Of a DNA stretch of 64,000 nt, positions 8,625 through 17,835 are shown piece after piece. The notes beneath the pieces were generated by a model, which was not told the origin of the DNA, did no database searches, and saw only the letters and a list, made by a program, of their open reading frames with translations. The stretch is taken from positions 2,356,001 through 2,420,000 of the forward strand of contig NC_042507.1 in assembly GCF_003054445.1 (NCBI RefSeq), read 5' to 3'. Positions within the stretch are counted from its first letter, which is position 1. Each line of letters starts with the position of its first letter. The position numbers and the translations under genes are program-made. Source of the DNA: Pichia kudriavzevii (lineage: Eukaryota; Ascomycota; Pichiomycetes; Pichiales; Pichiaceae).

Positions 8625-9183
8625 AGTCAACTGTGGAAAAGATTGCAGCTGTCAATAATTTATGATCCTGTAAACTTTGAGAAACATGTTTCTGATGTTT
8701 AAAATATGCCCGTTCTTTTTGTCTGCAAAATCTAAGCGAGGGCTCAGTAGAAAAAAAAATAAAGTTATCGTCGCATCACTTTACCAAAACTTCTATTATT
8801 TCTAAAACGGTGGTAAAACTTGTATCCAACGTTTTCGCAGAGGGAGCCCATTACACTGTAGTTATCGACTTTACATACTACCAGCTGTTCCTTTTTCTCA
8901 ATCTCTGAATATTCAACAGCAGCAAAGGTTTGCTCAATAAGTGCAAGTTTTTTTTTTCAAGTGGTTTTAATTTGTAGATGGCCAATTTCCGGCAGAATAA
9001 AAATCGAGCAGTACTTATAAAAATTAGAAACCTTACTAAAAATAACCAAACTGATTCGTTTTCTTCTACAAATCTGTAGCTTTCTCCAGCTTACAGCACG
9101 TGCCCACAACAAATAAAGAAACGCAAAGACTAATAAAATAAACTGATTATATACTACATCGGAACTATTACAGTAAAACATAT
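8625..9183. other. Spacer: promoter of the CBS-PB1 gene and 3' end of the first Zn2Cys6 gene
   Basis: No supported gene lies in these 559 bp. A GCACGTG core sits at 9096-9102 and poly(A)/poly(T) tracts at 8752-8763 and 8948-8958. A minus-strand frame of 76 codons near the right end is hydrophobic, overlaps the regulator's stop and looks like chance. Confidence 0.6.
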
Positions 9184-11907
9184 TCATTGGAAATTAGGAG
9201 TTGTTGGGTATCTGTCAATATAATCCAGGAAATAGTTGGGGATATTCATCATGTCGTAAAACACACCATCTCCATCATTATCAACAATGGGATCCTTGAA
9301 TCCAGGTATAGCCTTTGGACAATTGGGACTCAAAAGGAATGGAACACTCGGTGTTCTGTCATTCAACGTTTGAAATTTTGGACGCTCAAAATATGGCATT
9401 TTTACAAACGGACGTTCATCTTCCTTCACTGTACCAGATTCAGTTATTAGACTCTTTAAACTATTTTCGTCTTCAGCTAACTTTGGAATTTCCTGAAAAA
9501 CATCCAAGCCCTCAATGCTAAAATCTAGATCACCAAATCTCGTCAAGCATGTCTCATAGGTGGCATATAACATACATTTAAAGACATATTCAATAATTCT
9601 GCCGTTTTCACTTATCCTGAAGGTTTCAATGTACGGCAAGACGTGGTATTTGATACAATCACTTAATAACTGAAGATCAGATTCAATAACATTTTTCAAA
9701 GGTTTTTCATCCAGATGAATATAATAGCCACAGATTGTTAAAAACGCATTAAATGGATAAAAAACAAAATAATTTGAATAGCTTGCACATGATGTATCGA
9801 CATAACATGCGATTTTCAAGATTGCCCTTGAGCTTGCAGTGATTTCCTTTAAACTCTCATGACACATAATCTCGTCATCATGATTTACGTAATAGTAATT
9901 AATATAGCTGTGGAAAATAACATTCTTAACATGATGGTACCTGACAAAACATATTGTGCAGAAAATCATTTTGAACGCTGATAGCAAGTCGGTTGATTCC
10001 CTTAGTTGGTTGATATACTTGAAAAACTTAGTATAATCCTCGTCACTATCTGATTTTGGTCGAAGTTCCTCAGGTATGTTATTTCTCCAACACTCGAGTT
10101 CATTTAAAAGAGAGTCCTTTAGCAGTGAAACATCTTTATTGGATAGATGCTTTAAGGAGTTTGCTTGTAGGAAAGAACTATGAATTTTAGAAATTAGCAA
10201 AGCGTAATCAGTCGTGACAAACTGCTCCATAACAGTAATATCATACATATTTCCCGACAGAGACTCTAATGTAGACTTGATCTCCAATCCATGCACAAAT
10301 CGCTTACTCCTCTTTTTTGAACTCACATTTGAGGACCAGAATGGCTCAAAACCGGATAATGGAGGAGCACTGATATCCCGATCACTGAGAACAGGAGGCT
10401 GTCCCCACCTTATACACATTTCCTTGTCGATAGCATAACATGCCCACCACACATTAAGCCTTAAGACTTTTTCCTTTGGATTGAGGCCACGGTAAGTGTT
10501 CTCTAAATGTAAACCCAAATCTTGGGCGTGCCTTATTGCTGTATTTGAAATGGTATATGCTGCACGTGATGAGGAGGTGAAATCCGCATATTCTGCCAGA
10601 AGCAAACAACTCGTAATTGAATTCAACCCACCAGAGATAATTAAAGTTTTGTTGTAGTAGAATAGAGCATTATCACGTAATTTTTCAACAAGAGTCCGCA
10701 AGTCAATACTTGGGAACTGCATTGTAATATTAAATTTAAACTCTCTGATTTCTAAAGCGTAAAGTGACGCTGTTAGCAAACATGAATTCATGAAGAAGTA
10801 ATCAGAATATGAAAAGTTTGGCTCTGGAATCAACCCATCACGACAATCACAATAGCACTTATACAAATAGTCAAGATATTCCAAATCAATAGTTTTATGA
10901 TAAAATATACGCATTTTCAAAAATTGCATCAAACATTCAATATCATTTCGACTAGGTAATGGGGTCAAGAATTCACTGAGTATTGGTGTTGTCCATTTAG
11001 ATAATAGCTTCTTCTCGAATGGCGAGTATAACTGTAAAACCAGTTTCAAAGGCTTCAAGACTTCTGGTCTTTCCATTCTTTTCTCTAATACCATCAAACC
11101 AACTTTCGACAAAAAAAAGACCGCCGTGTGTAGAAACAACCCATTCCACATCGGTGTCTCAGTTTCTTTCTCTGCACCATTATTAAAGGCATTTTGCGGA
11201 GTATACGAATCAGACTTCCCATAATTTAACAAATTGTTGGAATTTGAAGGAGAACTAGCAGGATTTATTCTCTCCAAAAGTGAATGTAGCATCGATTCCA
11301 GTTTCGATAACCTATCTTCCATTGTTGGCTGACGTGGTGCTGTAGATTGCGATGGATTCATATTATACGTATGACTGATAGCTCCAGGGCTTACATTCGA
11401 AAATAAGCGGGAATTACTTTCGTTGAGATGACTATCATGACTCTCATTGTTGTTACTTTGAATCAACGGCGGGCTTGGATGAGGCATACATGTTGACAGA
11501 GACGTTGGGTTGATTATTGGCGGTACAGGTGGCGCTGGCATTGATGAAGGTGTGTGTACTATTGTTGATGGTGTTTGTACCATTGTTGTTGAGGTTGCTG
11601 CTGGTAAAAACGGTGTGGCTGATGTCGACGGAATGAAAATATCATCCAGAGAAGCACTTTTATTAGGCATATCTATTGATTGGTTCTTCTTCGGCCTCCC
11701 TCTCTTTCTTTTAGGTTGAGGGTCCATGTTGATACTGTTGGTCCCCTTGCGTCTAACCCGTTCCTTAAAACGGTAATTGTATGTACATTCTTGCTGGTTC
11801 TTAATACATTTCGAGCACGGCTCACGCCCATCACACTTCACCTTCCTTGCACGACACACATCACAAGCCTTGGGCGTCTTTTTCTTCTCCAAAGTCGATT
11901 CAGGCAT
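9184..11907 (-). CDS. Zn2Cys6 fungal transcription factor with an AT-hook-like motif
   Basis: This 907-residue protein begins with a binuclear zinc cluster, ACDVCRARKVKCDG..CSKC......C, with cysteines at residues 15, 18, 25, 31, 34 and 41. It is followed by a basic linker and an AT-hook-like KRKRGRPKK at about 66-74. Residues 80-230 are Pro/Ser/Asn-rich. A fungal-specific transcription-factor (middle homology) domain spans about 260-620, with a typical NVWWACYAIDKEMCIRWGQPP block. I cannot assign the regulon; the domain order is shared by many sugar and nitrogen regulators. The frame is open to a GTG at 11925, so the ATG at 11907 is used. A short upstream ORF overlaps this start. Confidence 0.9.
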   Translation of the reverse strand: MPESTLEKKKTPKACDVCRARKVKCDGREPCSKCIKNQQECTYNYRFKERVRRKGTNSINMDPQPKRKRGRPKKNQSIDMPNKSASLDDIFIPSTSATPFLPAATSTTMVQTPSTIVHTPSSMPAPPVPPIINPTSLSTCMPHPSPPLIQSNNNESHDSHLNESNSRLFSNVSPGAISHTYNMNPSQSTAPRQPTMEDRLSKLESMLHSLLERINPASSPSNSNNLLNYGKSDSYTPQNAFNNGAEKETETPMWNGLFLHTAVFFLSKVGLMVLEKRMERPEVLKPLKLVLQLYSPFEKKLLSKWTTPILSEFLTPLPSRNDIECLMQFLKMRIFYHKTIDLEYLDYLYKCYCDCRDGLIPEPNFSYSDYFFMNSCLLTASLYALEIREFKFNITMQFPSIDLRTLVEKLRDNALFYYNKTLIISGGLNSITSCLLLAEYADFTSSSRAAYTISNTAIRHAQDLGLHLENTYRGLNPKEKVLRLNVWWACYAIDKEMCIRWGQPPVLSDRDISAPPLSGFEPFWSSNVSSKKRSKRFVHGLEIKSTLESLSGNMYDITVMEQFVTTDYALLISKIHSSFLQANSLKHLSNKDVSLLKDSLLNELECWRNNIPEELRPKSDSDEDYTKFFKYINQLRESTDLLSAFKMIFCTICFVRYHHVKNVIFHSYINYYYVNHDDEIMCHESLKEITASSRAILKIACYVDTSCASYSNYFVFYPFNAFLTICGYYIHLDEKPLKNVIESDLQLLSDCIKYHVLPYIETFRISENGRIIEYVFKCMLYATYETCLTRFGDLDFSIEGLDVFQEIPKLAEDENSLKSLITESGTVKEDERPFVKMPYFERPKFQTLNDRTPSVPFLLSPNCPKAIPGFKDPIVDNDGDGVFYDMMNIPNYFLDYIDRYPTTPNFQ

Positions 11908-11929
11908 CCTTTCTCTGCTTTCCACCCAT
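11900..11929 (-). promoter_or_regulatory. Overlapping nine-codon upstream ORF before the first Zn2Cys6 gene
   Basis: An ATG at 11929-11927, out of frame with the main ORF, opens a frame encoding MGGKQRKDA and stops with TGA at 11902-11900, two codons past the main ATG (11907-11905). A ribosome starting here would pass over the main start. The main ATG has A at -3 and the upstream one has G at -3, both acceptable contexts. Whether the transcript includes the upstream ATG is unknown. Confidence 0.5.
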
Positions 11930-12623
11930 AGCTTAAGACTTAATGTTTAAGCCTCTTCGGAAGGAGGATTACTCAATATTTATAAATCAGCAAAAATAAA
12001 TTCCGCACCCATTAAAAAAAAAACTTTACAATTTTAAATCCGAAATCCTCCTAAGATAATTTAGTGGAAAAAATAAACCAGACTAAACATTACTAAACGA
12101 CAAGAAAACGACGGTAAAAAAGGGGAAACGCAGCAACCACATGCGCCACTAATAATTTGCACGTGACATTTGTGTGCGCCACGCAATTAAGAGAAAGCGA
12201 GAAAGAGAGGTAATTTAAAAAAAAAAAGGGGGGGGCTTAGAGAAAAACACTAAAAGGAGAAATAAGGGGGCTCAGTACAATACAAGAAGAGAATGGAAAA
12301 CAACAGAAAAAAAAAAAAGTTAAGGACAGGAGATGAGAGTAAAAGGGTCAAAATGTGTCATTCAAGTTTTGACAGCTTCCACAAACGGCAAAAGTCCATT
12401 GTTTCTAATAATACGACCCTATTCGATGTGTATGCGGCATTGTTTTATATACCGTGGTACTCACCTTTTCATAGGGGCAACGGAGTTCTCGAATTGAATC
12501 GCAATTTTCTCTCTGTGAGCTATTTAAATAACACCCTGTTCCTGTATATCTTGGCATTCGTTGCAGTTTGTCTTTGCCAGCCCTTCGACAACGCTTCCAA
12601 TCCTCGCCTCTTGCTTCTCCATC
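11930..12623. promoter_or_regulatory. Divergent promoter region, first Zn2Cys6 gene / F-box gene
   Basis: These roughly 690 bp lie between two divergent genes. They contain poly(A) tracts (12014-12023, 12309-12320), an A11-G8 homopolymer junction at about 12219-12236, and a GCACGTGAC site at 12159-12167 lying between two GCGCCAC copies (12144-12150 and 12175-12181). A 114-codon frame starting at ATG 12293 runs into the F-box gene in another frame; its composition is unconvincing and I do not call it a gene. Confidence 0.5.
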
Positions 12624-14381
12624 ATGAGCTTGATTAACTTTCCTGACAATGTCATTGAAGACATATACTCCAATCTAGACCAAAAGAGTCTTGTGTCTAT
12701 GAAACATTCTTGTAAATTCTTTGATATACTGTCGAACCAATATCTTTTGAAACATCTATACTTTTATGACGATTCTAGGCAAACCTTGCCATTGGTGGAT
12801 TATTTACAAGGTTTCAAATTCGACTTCACGGTGATTCCATTGAGTAAATTGGATTCCTTCATACGATTTATAGAAAAAAACACAAACCTCATAGAGTTGA
12901 TTGATTCAATTGTATTCAATTCCACCGAATCAAACGTCTTAATTTCAAAGTTTATCAATCTTTTAATTAGGAATAAGAGGGGCTCCCTATCTCAGATTCG
13001 TTTTGAGTCCAATGTGGACAATTTAATTTTTCTATTGACCCAACAATCAGGAAGTGGGAATAATCAAGATATAATCCTATACAACCACAACCTATCTGCA
13101 AGTAACCTCTATGAAAACGATGAGCTTGACGACTCTCTAATCCAACCGAACTCGGTCAGTTTAAATCCTTCCTATATCTACCAATGTGAACAAATGCAAC
13201 CAACATCTTCAAATTCGTTACCGTTTGAGTTAAAGGAACTACAGATATTTTCTGTTGACGAGGCTGAATTGCTTAATCTAAGCAATATGAAGTTTGAAAA
13301 AATAGAGCTAACGTTACAACAAGTTGACCAAACTGATCAATTGTCCAGTGAAGTTATTGAAAACTGGTCAAACAACTTAGAGGCCCTTCAGATCCTAAAC
13401 TTTAGATCATTTAACTACTTTTCAAGAAGTATATTGGCTTACATGAATAATTACGAAAACCCCAATGAAAATTCCCTATTTGCTAATTTACAATGCTTAA
13501 CTATATCATTGACAGATTCTAATTTGGATAATGATATCAAAGTTTTGCGAAGCTTAAACTTGGGTAAAATAAAGCAATTAGAAATCAAATTCAAGAGAAA
13601 GTTATTACATGATAATGGTGACAAAATAAGAGCAATTGTCAAGCTACTCAATGATAAAGAAATGGGCTCCCAAGTTGAATCATTCTCATTAATTAATTCA
13701 AACGACTATAATATGTTAACCGACAACGTTTTCAAAAGTGAAATCTTTAACGACTCCAATCTATGTCTAGCATTGATGAATGATTTCAATTTAATCAATG
13801 ATCTATCGGTACCTAAGAACCTCAAACATTTGACAATAAGCTTAAACAACTTTTTGACGGTTGTTGATGTGAAACTGGAGGGCAATTGTGATTATAAAAC
13901 GTTTGTCGTTAATGAAACCTACTTATTGAAAAAGAGGGAATATTTTGAAAAACTTCTTTCTTTGAAGAACTTGCAGACTTTAGTTATACCCGACTTTCTA
14001 TTCAACTGGTTACCATTCTTAGATGAAGGAATAACCTTGAATGGAGAATATGACGAGCTCTACTGCGAGTCAATGGGCGTAAAATCAACTGCAATTGTAA
14101 GGAAATTATACTCAAGGTTTAAAAATTTTGACGATAGATCTGGTCTAGGTATTATTAATAAGCCAATTTACCATGATGGCCAGGAAATTTTCATGGGCTT
14201 TTATCTTGATAAGTTGGCCCCAGTCATGCTCCATATTGCGGAATCATTACCAAAACTCGAACTTTTAAATCTGGGAGGTGCACTAGTGTCCATTCATCGT
14301 AGTTCTCCAACTTCGGCAGATGTTCAACAGCTTGTTGGTGTATATGATGACTGGGTGTTTACAAATTGCCTTAATGAGTAA
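12624..14381 (+). CDS. F-box protein with leucine-rich C-terminal region
   Basis: This 585-residue protein begins with an F-box-like motif (MSLINFPDNVIEDIYSNLDQ, then KSLVSMKHSCKFFDILSN, residues 1-38), the segment that binds Skp1 in SCF ubiquitin ligases. The rest has loosely repeated Leu/Asn/Ile strands such as LKELQIFSV, NLEALQILNF, NLQCLTISL, NLKHLTISLNNF, LKNLQTLVIPDF and LPKLELLNLGG. These look like degenerate leucine-rich repeats, a common substrate-binding arrangement. The substrate is unknown and I recognise no specific orthologue. Upstream the frame is open only to a TTG at 12561; the ATG at 12624 puts the F-box at the very N-terminus. Confidence 0.72.
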   Translation: MSLINFPDNVIEDIYSNLDQKSLVSMKHSCKFFDILSNQYLLKHLYFYDDSRQTLPLVDYLQGFKFDFTVIPLSKLDSFIRFIEKNTNLIELIDSIVFNSTESNVLISKFINLLIRNKRGSLSQIRFESNVDNLIFLLTQQSGSGNNQDIILYNHNLSASNLYENDELDDSLIQPNSVSLNPSYIYQCEQMQPTSSNSLPFELKELQIFSVDEAELLNLSNMKFEKIELTLQQVDQTDQLSSEVIENWSNNLEALQILNFRSFNYFSRSILAYMNNYENPNENSLFANLQCLTISLTDSNLDNDIKVLRSLNLGKIKQLEIKFKRKLLHDNGDKIRAIVKLLNDKEMGSQVESFSLINSNDYNMLTDNVFKSEIFNDSNLCLALMNDFNLINDLSVPKNLKHLTISLNNFLTVVDVKLEGNCDYKTFVVNETYLLKKREYFEKLLSLKNLQTLVIPDFLFNWLPFLDEGITLNGEYDELYCESMGVKSTAIVRKLYSRFKNFDDRSGLGIINKPIYHDGQEIFMGFYLDKLAPVMLHIAESLPKLELLNLGGALVSIHRSSPTSADVQQLVGVYDDWVFTNCLNE

Positions 14382-14643
14382 TTTTCCCCAGTATTGATTT
14401 TTTTTTCAAATGAGAATAGCTGAATTTTCATATGATGTATAGTATTGCTTATGCGGATATTTTTTTTTTTCGTGGTTTTATTTTTTTTCTTTTCCTTATC
14501 CATACACATGTGGTTGCAACGGTTTTCATTTCTTTAAGTTTATAGCTATATAAGTTAAACTTCACCCAATCAACGGTTCTGTACTGATTTATACTGGTTA
14601 TAAAGCATTACTGTGTTTGAATTTAATGGACCACAGTTAGATT

Positions 14644-15172
14644 ATGATGATGCAGCAGCCGAATAGCTCACCTTGGAGATCAATAACTAACGTGTATCAT
14701 ACTGTGATGAGAACTCCAGAAAAGAAGAAGAATGGTGATGACTACGAGAATACTTCTTTAAATGGATCACCGTTACCTAATTCTTTTAAATTTACACCTA
14801 CTAAGAATACAAAGTTATATCCACATTTGAACCCGCCCAATGACATATGCGTCAAACTAAGGTCAAGTCCAATCCAAAGCGACAGCAATGAAAGTTATAT
14901 TCAGAAAGACAACCAATCATTTATCAATGCCATGGATTCACTTCAAAGAGATTTATTTTCGAGTAATATTACTAGCAAAGTGCTGAACGAGTTCAGTTCG
15001 AGGTATGAAAGTGTTAGAGAAGAGAAGATTTTAAACATACAAGAATTTAACAACACTGTTACTAATGATGAATTGAACAGACGTGCTTCAGAGCGCTTCA
15101 GTGGTAGTCATAGAACCAGATTCAACAGGATGGAATCAATTGCATTTCATTATGCAGCAAGAAGAAATGAGC

Positions 15173-15203
<31 letters not shown>

Positions 15204-16134
15204 GTCAAGAACACCTGATGAAAAAGTGATTGATCGCAAAATAATAGAAACTGATGAGGATATGGTTCTTTCAGATTATCATTTAACACCAGGTGATAAA
15301 CGGCTCACCTCAAAAACATTAGAAAGCGCAACGAAGAGACTTAAAATTGACGAGTTCAAGTTTGTGGAAATAGATGACAGTCCAACTAAGACACAGACAG
15401 AAAAAGAGAAACTCAAAGATGTATATCAACAAAGGCATCAGCAACAGTACGAAGAACAACATTTTCAGCTACAACAACAGCTGCGACAGCAACACCTCCA
15501 GCAACAGCAAAAACAACAACACAAACAACAACACAAACAACAACACAAACACCATCACCAATACCAGGAATCAAAGCACCAACTACAACAGGCAGAGAAA
15601 AGTATTCCCAGCTATTTACAACCGACAAAATCATCAATTCAAAGATCTTCTTCTTCAAAAAGTATATCACCATCTAAATCTAGCAAGTCGATTAATCAGT
15701 TGAAAGAATCAACGCCATCATTAAAACCAGCAGAAAAACATACAGGGTTGAGCAAATCGCCATCAATATCTCCATCTAAACAGCATACCCCCAAACTGTC
15801 ACCATCTCGTGCATATTCGAATTTGAATAAGATACTTACATCATCTCCTGAGAAATTATCATCACCTACAAAAGAAGAGAAACCAAAAACACCAATAACA
15901 AGGATTCCAAGATCCAAGACAAGTGGTTCTATGAATTTGCCGAGCCATAATATCTCAAATAGTAAACTTAAAGGTGAATCAAATACGAAGACAAATCCAA
16001 CTGCAAAATCAAAATCTTACAATAACTTGAAATCTATCTCAACATCTTCCTCGATACCAAGATTAGCGAGACTAGTAACTGCCGAAGCTCGTCTAAAAGA
16101 CACTGCAATCAAGGAGAAGCCAAAATGGAGATAA
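14644..16134 (+). CDS. Ser/Gln/Lys-rich basic protein, possibly spindle- or chromosome-associated
   Basis: I do not recognise this 496-residue protein. It begins with three Met codons. Residues 1-170 are the least repetitive part, with a possible conserved block HRTRFNRMESIAFHYAARR. Then comes a polyglutamine run coded by (CAA)n, a KRLTSKTLESATKRLKIDEF helix, and a Gln/His/Lys-rich segment with tandem QQHK units at about residues 260-310. The C-terminal third is basic and rich in SPSK, TP and SP pairs (SISPSKSSKS, SPSISPSKQHTPKLSPSR, TRIPRSK) and ends with SIPRLARLVTAEARL. Such repeated Ser-Pro-x-Lys motifs occur in CDK substrates and microtubule-binding proteins such as Sli15, but no IN-box or other diagnostic domain is visible. 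A spindle role is a guess. Confidence 0.75.
15172..15203 (+). repeat. (CAA)n microsatellite encoding polyglutamine
   Basis: About ten CAA units are uninterrupted inside the coding region of the Ser/Gln-rich protein. A second, imperfect CAACAACACAAA array follows at about 15517-15550. Both are likely to vary in length between strains. Confidence 0.9.
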
Positions 16135-16221
16135 ATACTAATAGGTACTATGTTTATGTATAAGTAATCAAATTCTATAATTTTATTAATCTAGCCTTCA
16201 AAAAAAAACACTCCGAGTTAT

Positions 16222-16228
16222 AAAAAAA
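16222..16228 (-). terminator. RNA polymerase III terminator of the tRNA-Arg gene
   Basis: Seven T residues on the minus strand begin three bases after the last tRNA base (16231). This is the expected oligo(dT) terminator for Pol III. Confidence 0.85.
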
Positions 16229-16230
16229 TC

Positions 16231-16303
16231 CGTCCTAGCTGGGACTCGAACCCAGAATCTTCAGTTTAGGAGACTGACGCGTTCACCATTACGCTACAAG
16301 AAC
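16231..16303 (-). tRNA. tRNA-Arg, anticodon CCU (reads AGG)
   Basis: The minus strand folds into a 73-nt cloverleaf without intron. The acceptor is GTTCTTG/CTAGGAC, the D arm GCGT/ACGC, the anticodon arm TCAGT-CTCCTAA-ACTGA with anticodon CCT at loop positions 34-36, the variable loop AGATT, the T arm CTGGG-TTCGAGT-CCCAG, and the discriminator G. Internal Pol III promoters are visible: an A box TAGCGTAATGG and a B box GGTTCGAGTCC. The acceptor stem has a U-U mismatch at 6-67 and a U-G pair at 3-70. The loop sequence CTCCTAA is the same as in S. cerevisiae tRNA-Arg(CCU). Confidence 0.96.
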
Positions 16304-17835
16304 GTTACACGGGTTAATTCTGAAATAATTGGAAATAAGTGCTACTATATCTTGAAGCTAGGCATTGTAAAACAAAAACATGCTGAGACCTAATTGACCG
16401 CCATGTTTTAGAAGTATGGTTGTTTTTTTTTTTGAGAAAAGCAAACTTTTAAATTTGGCGGTCTAAGATTTTGAAACAAATGGAAAGCGAATTCACAGAA
16501 CCTTAGATAGAATAATCAAAAGATTATTCAACTAAAACTATAAGCCTACTTATGGCTCCTGGTGAGACGCACAAGCTCAACCCGGAGATATTACAATGTT
16601 TCAGAAATTACCGTTTGCTAAATCAAATGATTTTAGTTACAATTCCTATAGATTAAAAAAATAATATTTTCATCGGTTTTGTTTATTCCACTTTTAAAGG
16701 GACTAAACGAGGTCTTTTCTTTACTTCACTTTGTTATTGTTTGTACGTCTATATGAGTGTTTTTCATGAAAAATCAATCCATATGTTGTAGCATAGATAT
16801 TTAAAGTTACTTCAAAAAGTATGGATACTATTGACAAGAAAAAAAATAGTCATGGATGGAAACGACACTGCTTGAGTGTATTAAATAATCTACTTTATTG
16901 ATTGTTCAGGCCTCAAATATGACCTAAGACTTGCTTACAAGAAGTGCTTGCGTAGAAGTAATAATTAGGAAGTTATTGGCCTTGCCAACAGCATACATTG
17001 CTCCAACAGTAAGAAGCAAATAAAAAGCATAAATCAAAAAAATAATTACGATGCCAATGTTTCAAAGACAAATATTGTTAAGAAAACCCATATAAGCTAA
17101 CATGCAATAAAATTCAGATTTGTTTAGATGTCATGCTACGAACTAATATTTTTATTTCATTACTTTCTAGTCTTGATATCGATGGGATGATGATGTATGA
17201 TTATGATAAATAACATGTAACTGAAATTTAATGAAGAATCCGTCTTCTGGCCGTTTGCTAAGCTTTTGTGGAGTCATTTCCTAAATAGGCACAGAGTGTA
17301 TTAGCCGATCTATTGTTTCTGTGCACTGTCAATCATTTCTATATGAAGATCCACAGAGGATATACCGCGATTTTGATACTTCTCCTCAATTAAAAAAATT
17401 GCGGATATGCTTCCGACTTTTTTTTGGGAGATGCAAATATAGTCTAATAGTCAGCACGTTCGTCATGGTTTAAATATGCATGTGTTTGGTACTGAGTAGA
17501 CTCAGGCACAATACCGATGTCAATTTCTTCACATTAATCGACCCCTTGGAAGAATCGTATGTTTAATGCAACATTGAATGGTAAGTTGAGGAAAGTTGAT
17601 GGGCGAGTGTGAAATTTTTCTTTTCACCATTTTTTAGTGATGTCTATTCTTCTGTACAACTTTTCATAAATAACTAGTATTACCACAAAGTATAGGATTT
17701 TTCGCTGTTTTGGCACGTGTGGAAATTAATATTTACACCGGGGAATCACAGACAATATTTGGGAGAAACTAGAGGTTTTTTCCCTTCGATCTTTTTAATT
17801 TTAATGGTCCGAAAAGTTTATATAAAAGGATATTA
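16304..17835. other. Longest gene-free stretch in the window (about 1.5 kb)
   Basis: I see no protein gene longer than about 26 codons here, no second tRNA and no LTR-like terminal repeats. The DNA is AT-rich, with poly(T) at 16422-16432 and 17419-17426. It has a perfect 8-bp inverted repeat (GAATAATC-AAAA-GATTATTC, 16510-16529) and a GCACGTG at 17713-17719 in the promoter of the next gene. TGATGAT near 17187 and CTGA near 17220 resemble C and D boxes but are too close together for a normal snoRNA. The stretch could hold an unrecognised ncRNA, an old decayed element beside the tRNA gene, or a long promoter. Confidence 0.5.

Noticed and set aside
8957-9187. A 76-codon hydrophobic minus-strand frame
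   Set aside because: It overlaps the end of the Zn2Cys6 gene and is typical of chance frames in AT-rich spacers.
12293-12637. A 114-codon frame upstream of the F-box gene
   Set aside because: It overlaps the F-box start in another frame, is coded largely by promoter-like DNA with a long A run, and has no recognisable motif.
17180-17225. C-box and D-box-like motifs as a C/D snoRNA
   Set aside because: The two motifs are only about 30 bases apart with no terminal stem, too short for a guide RNA.
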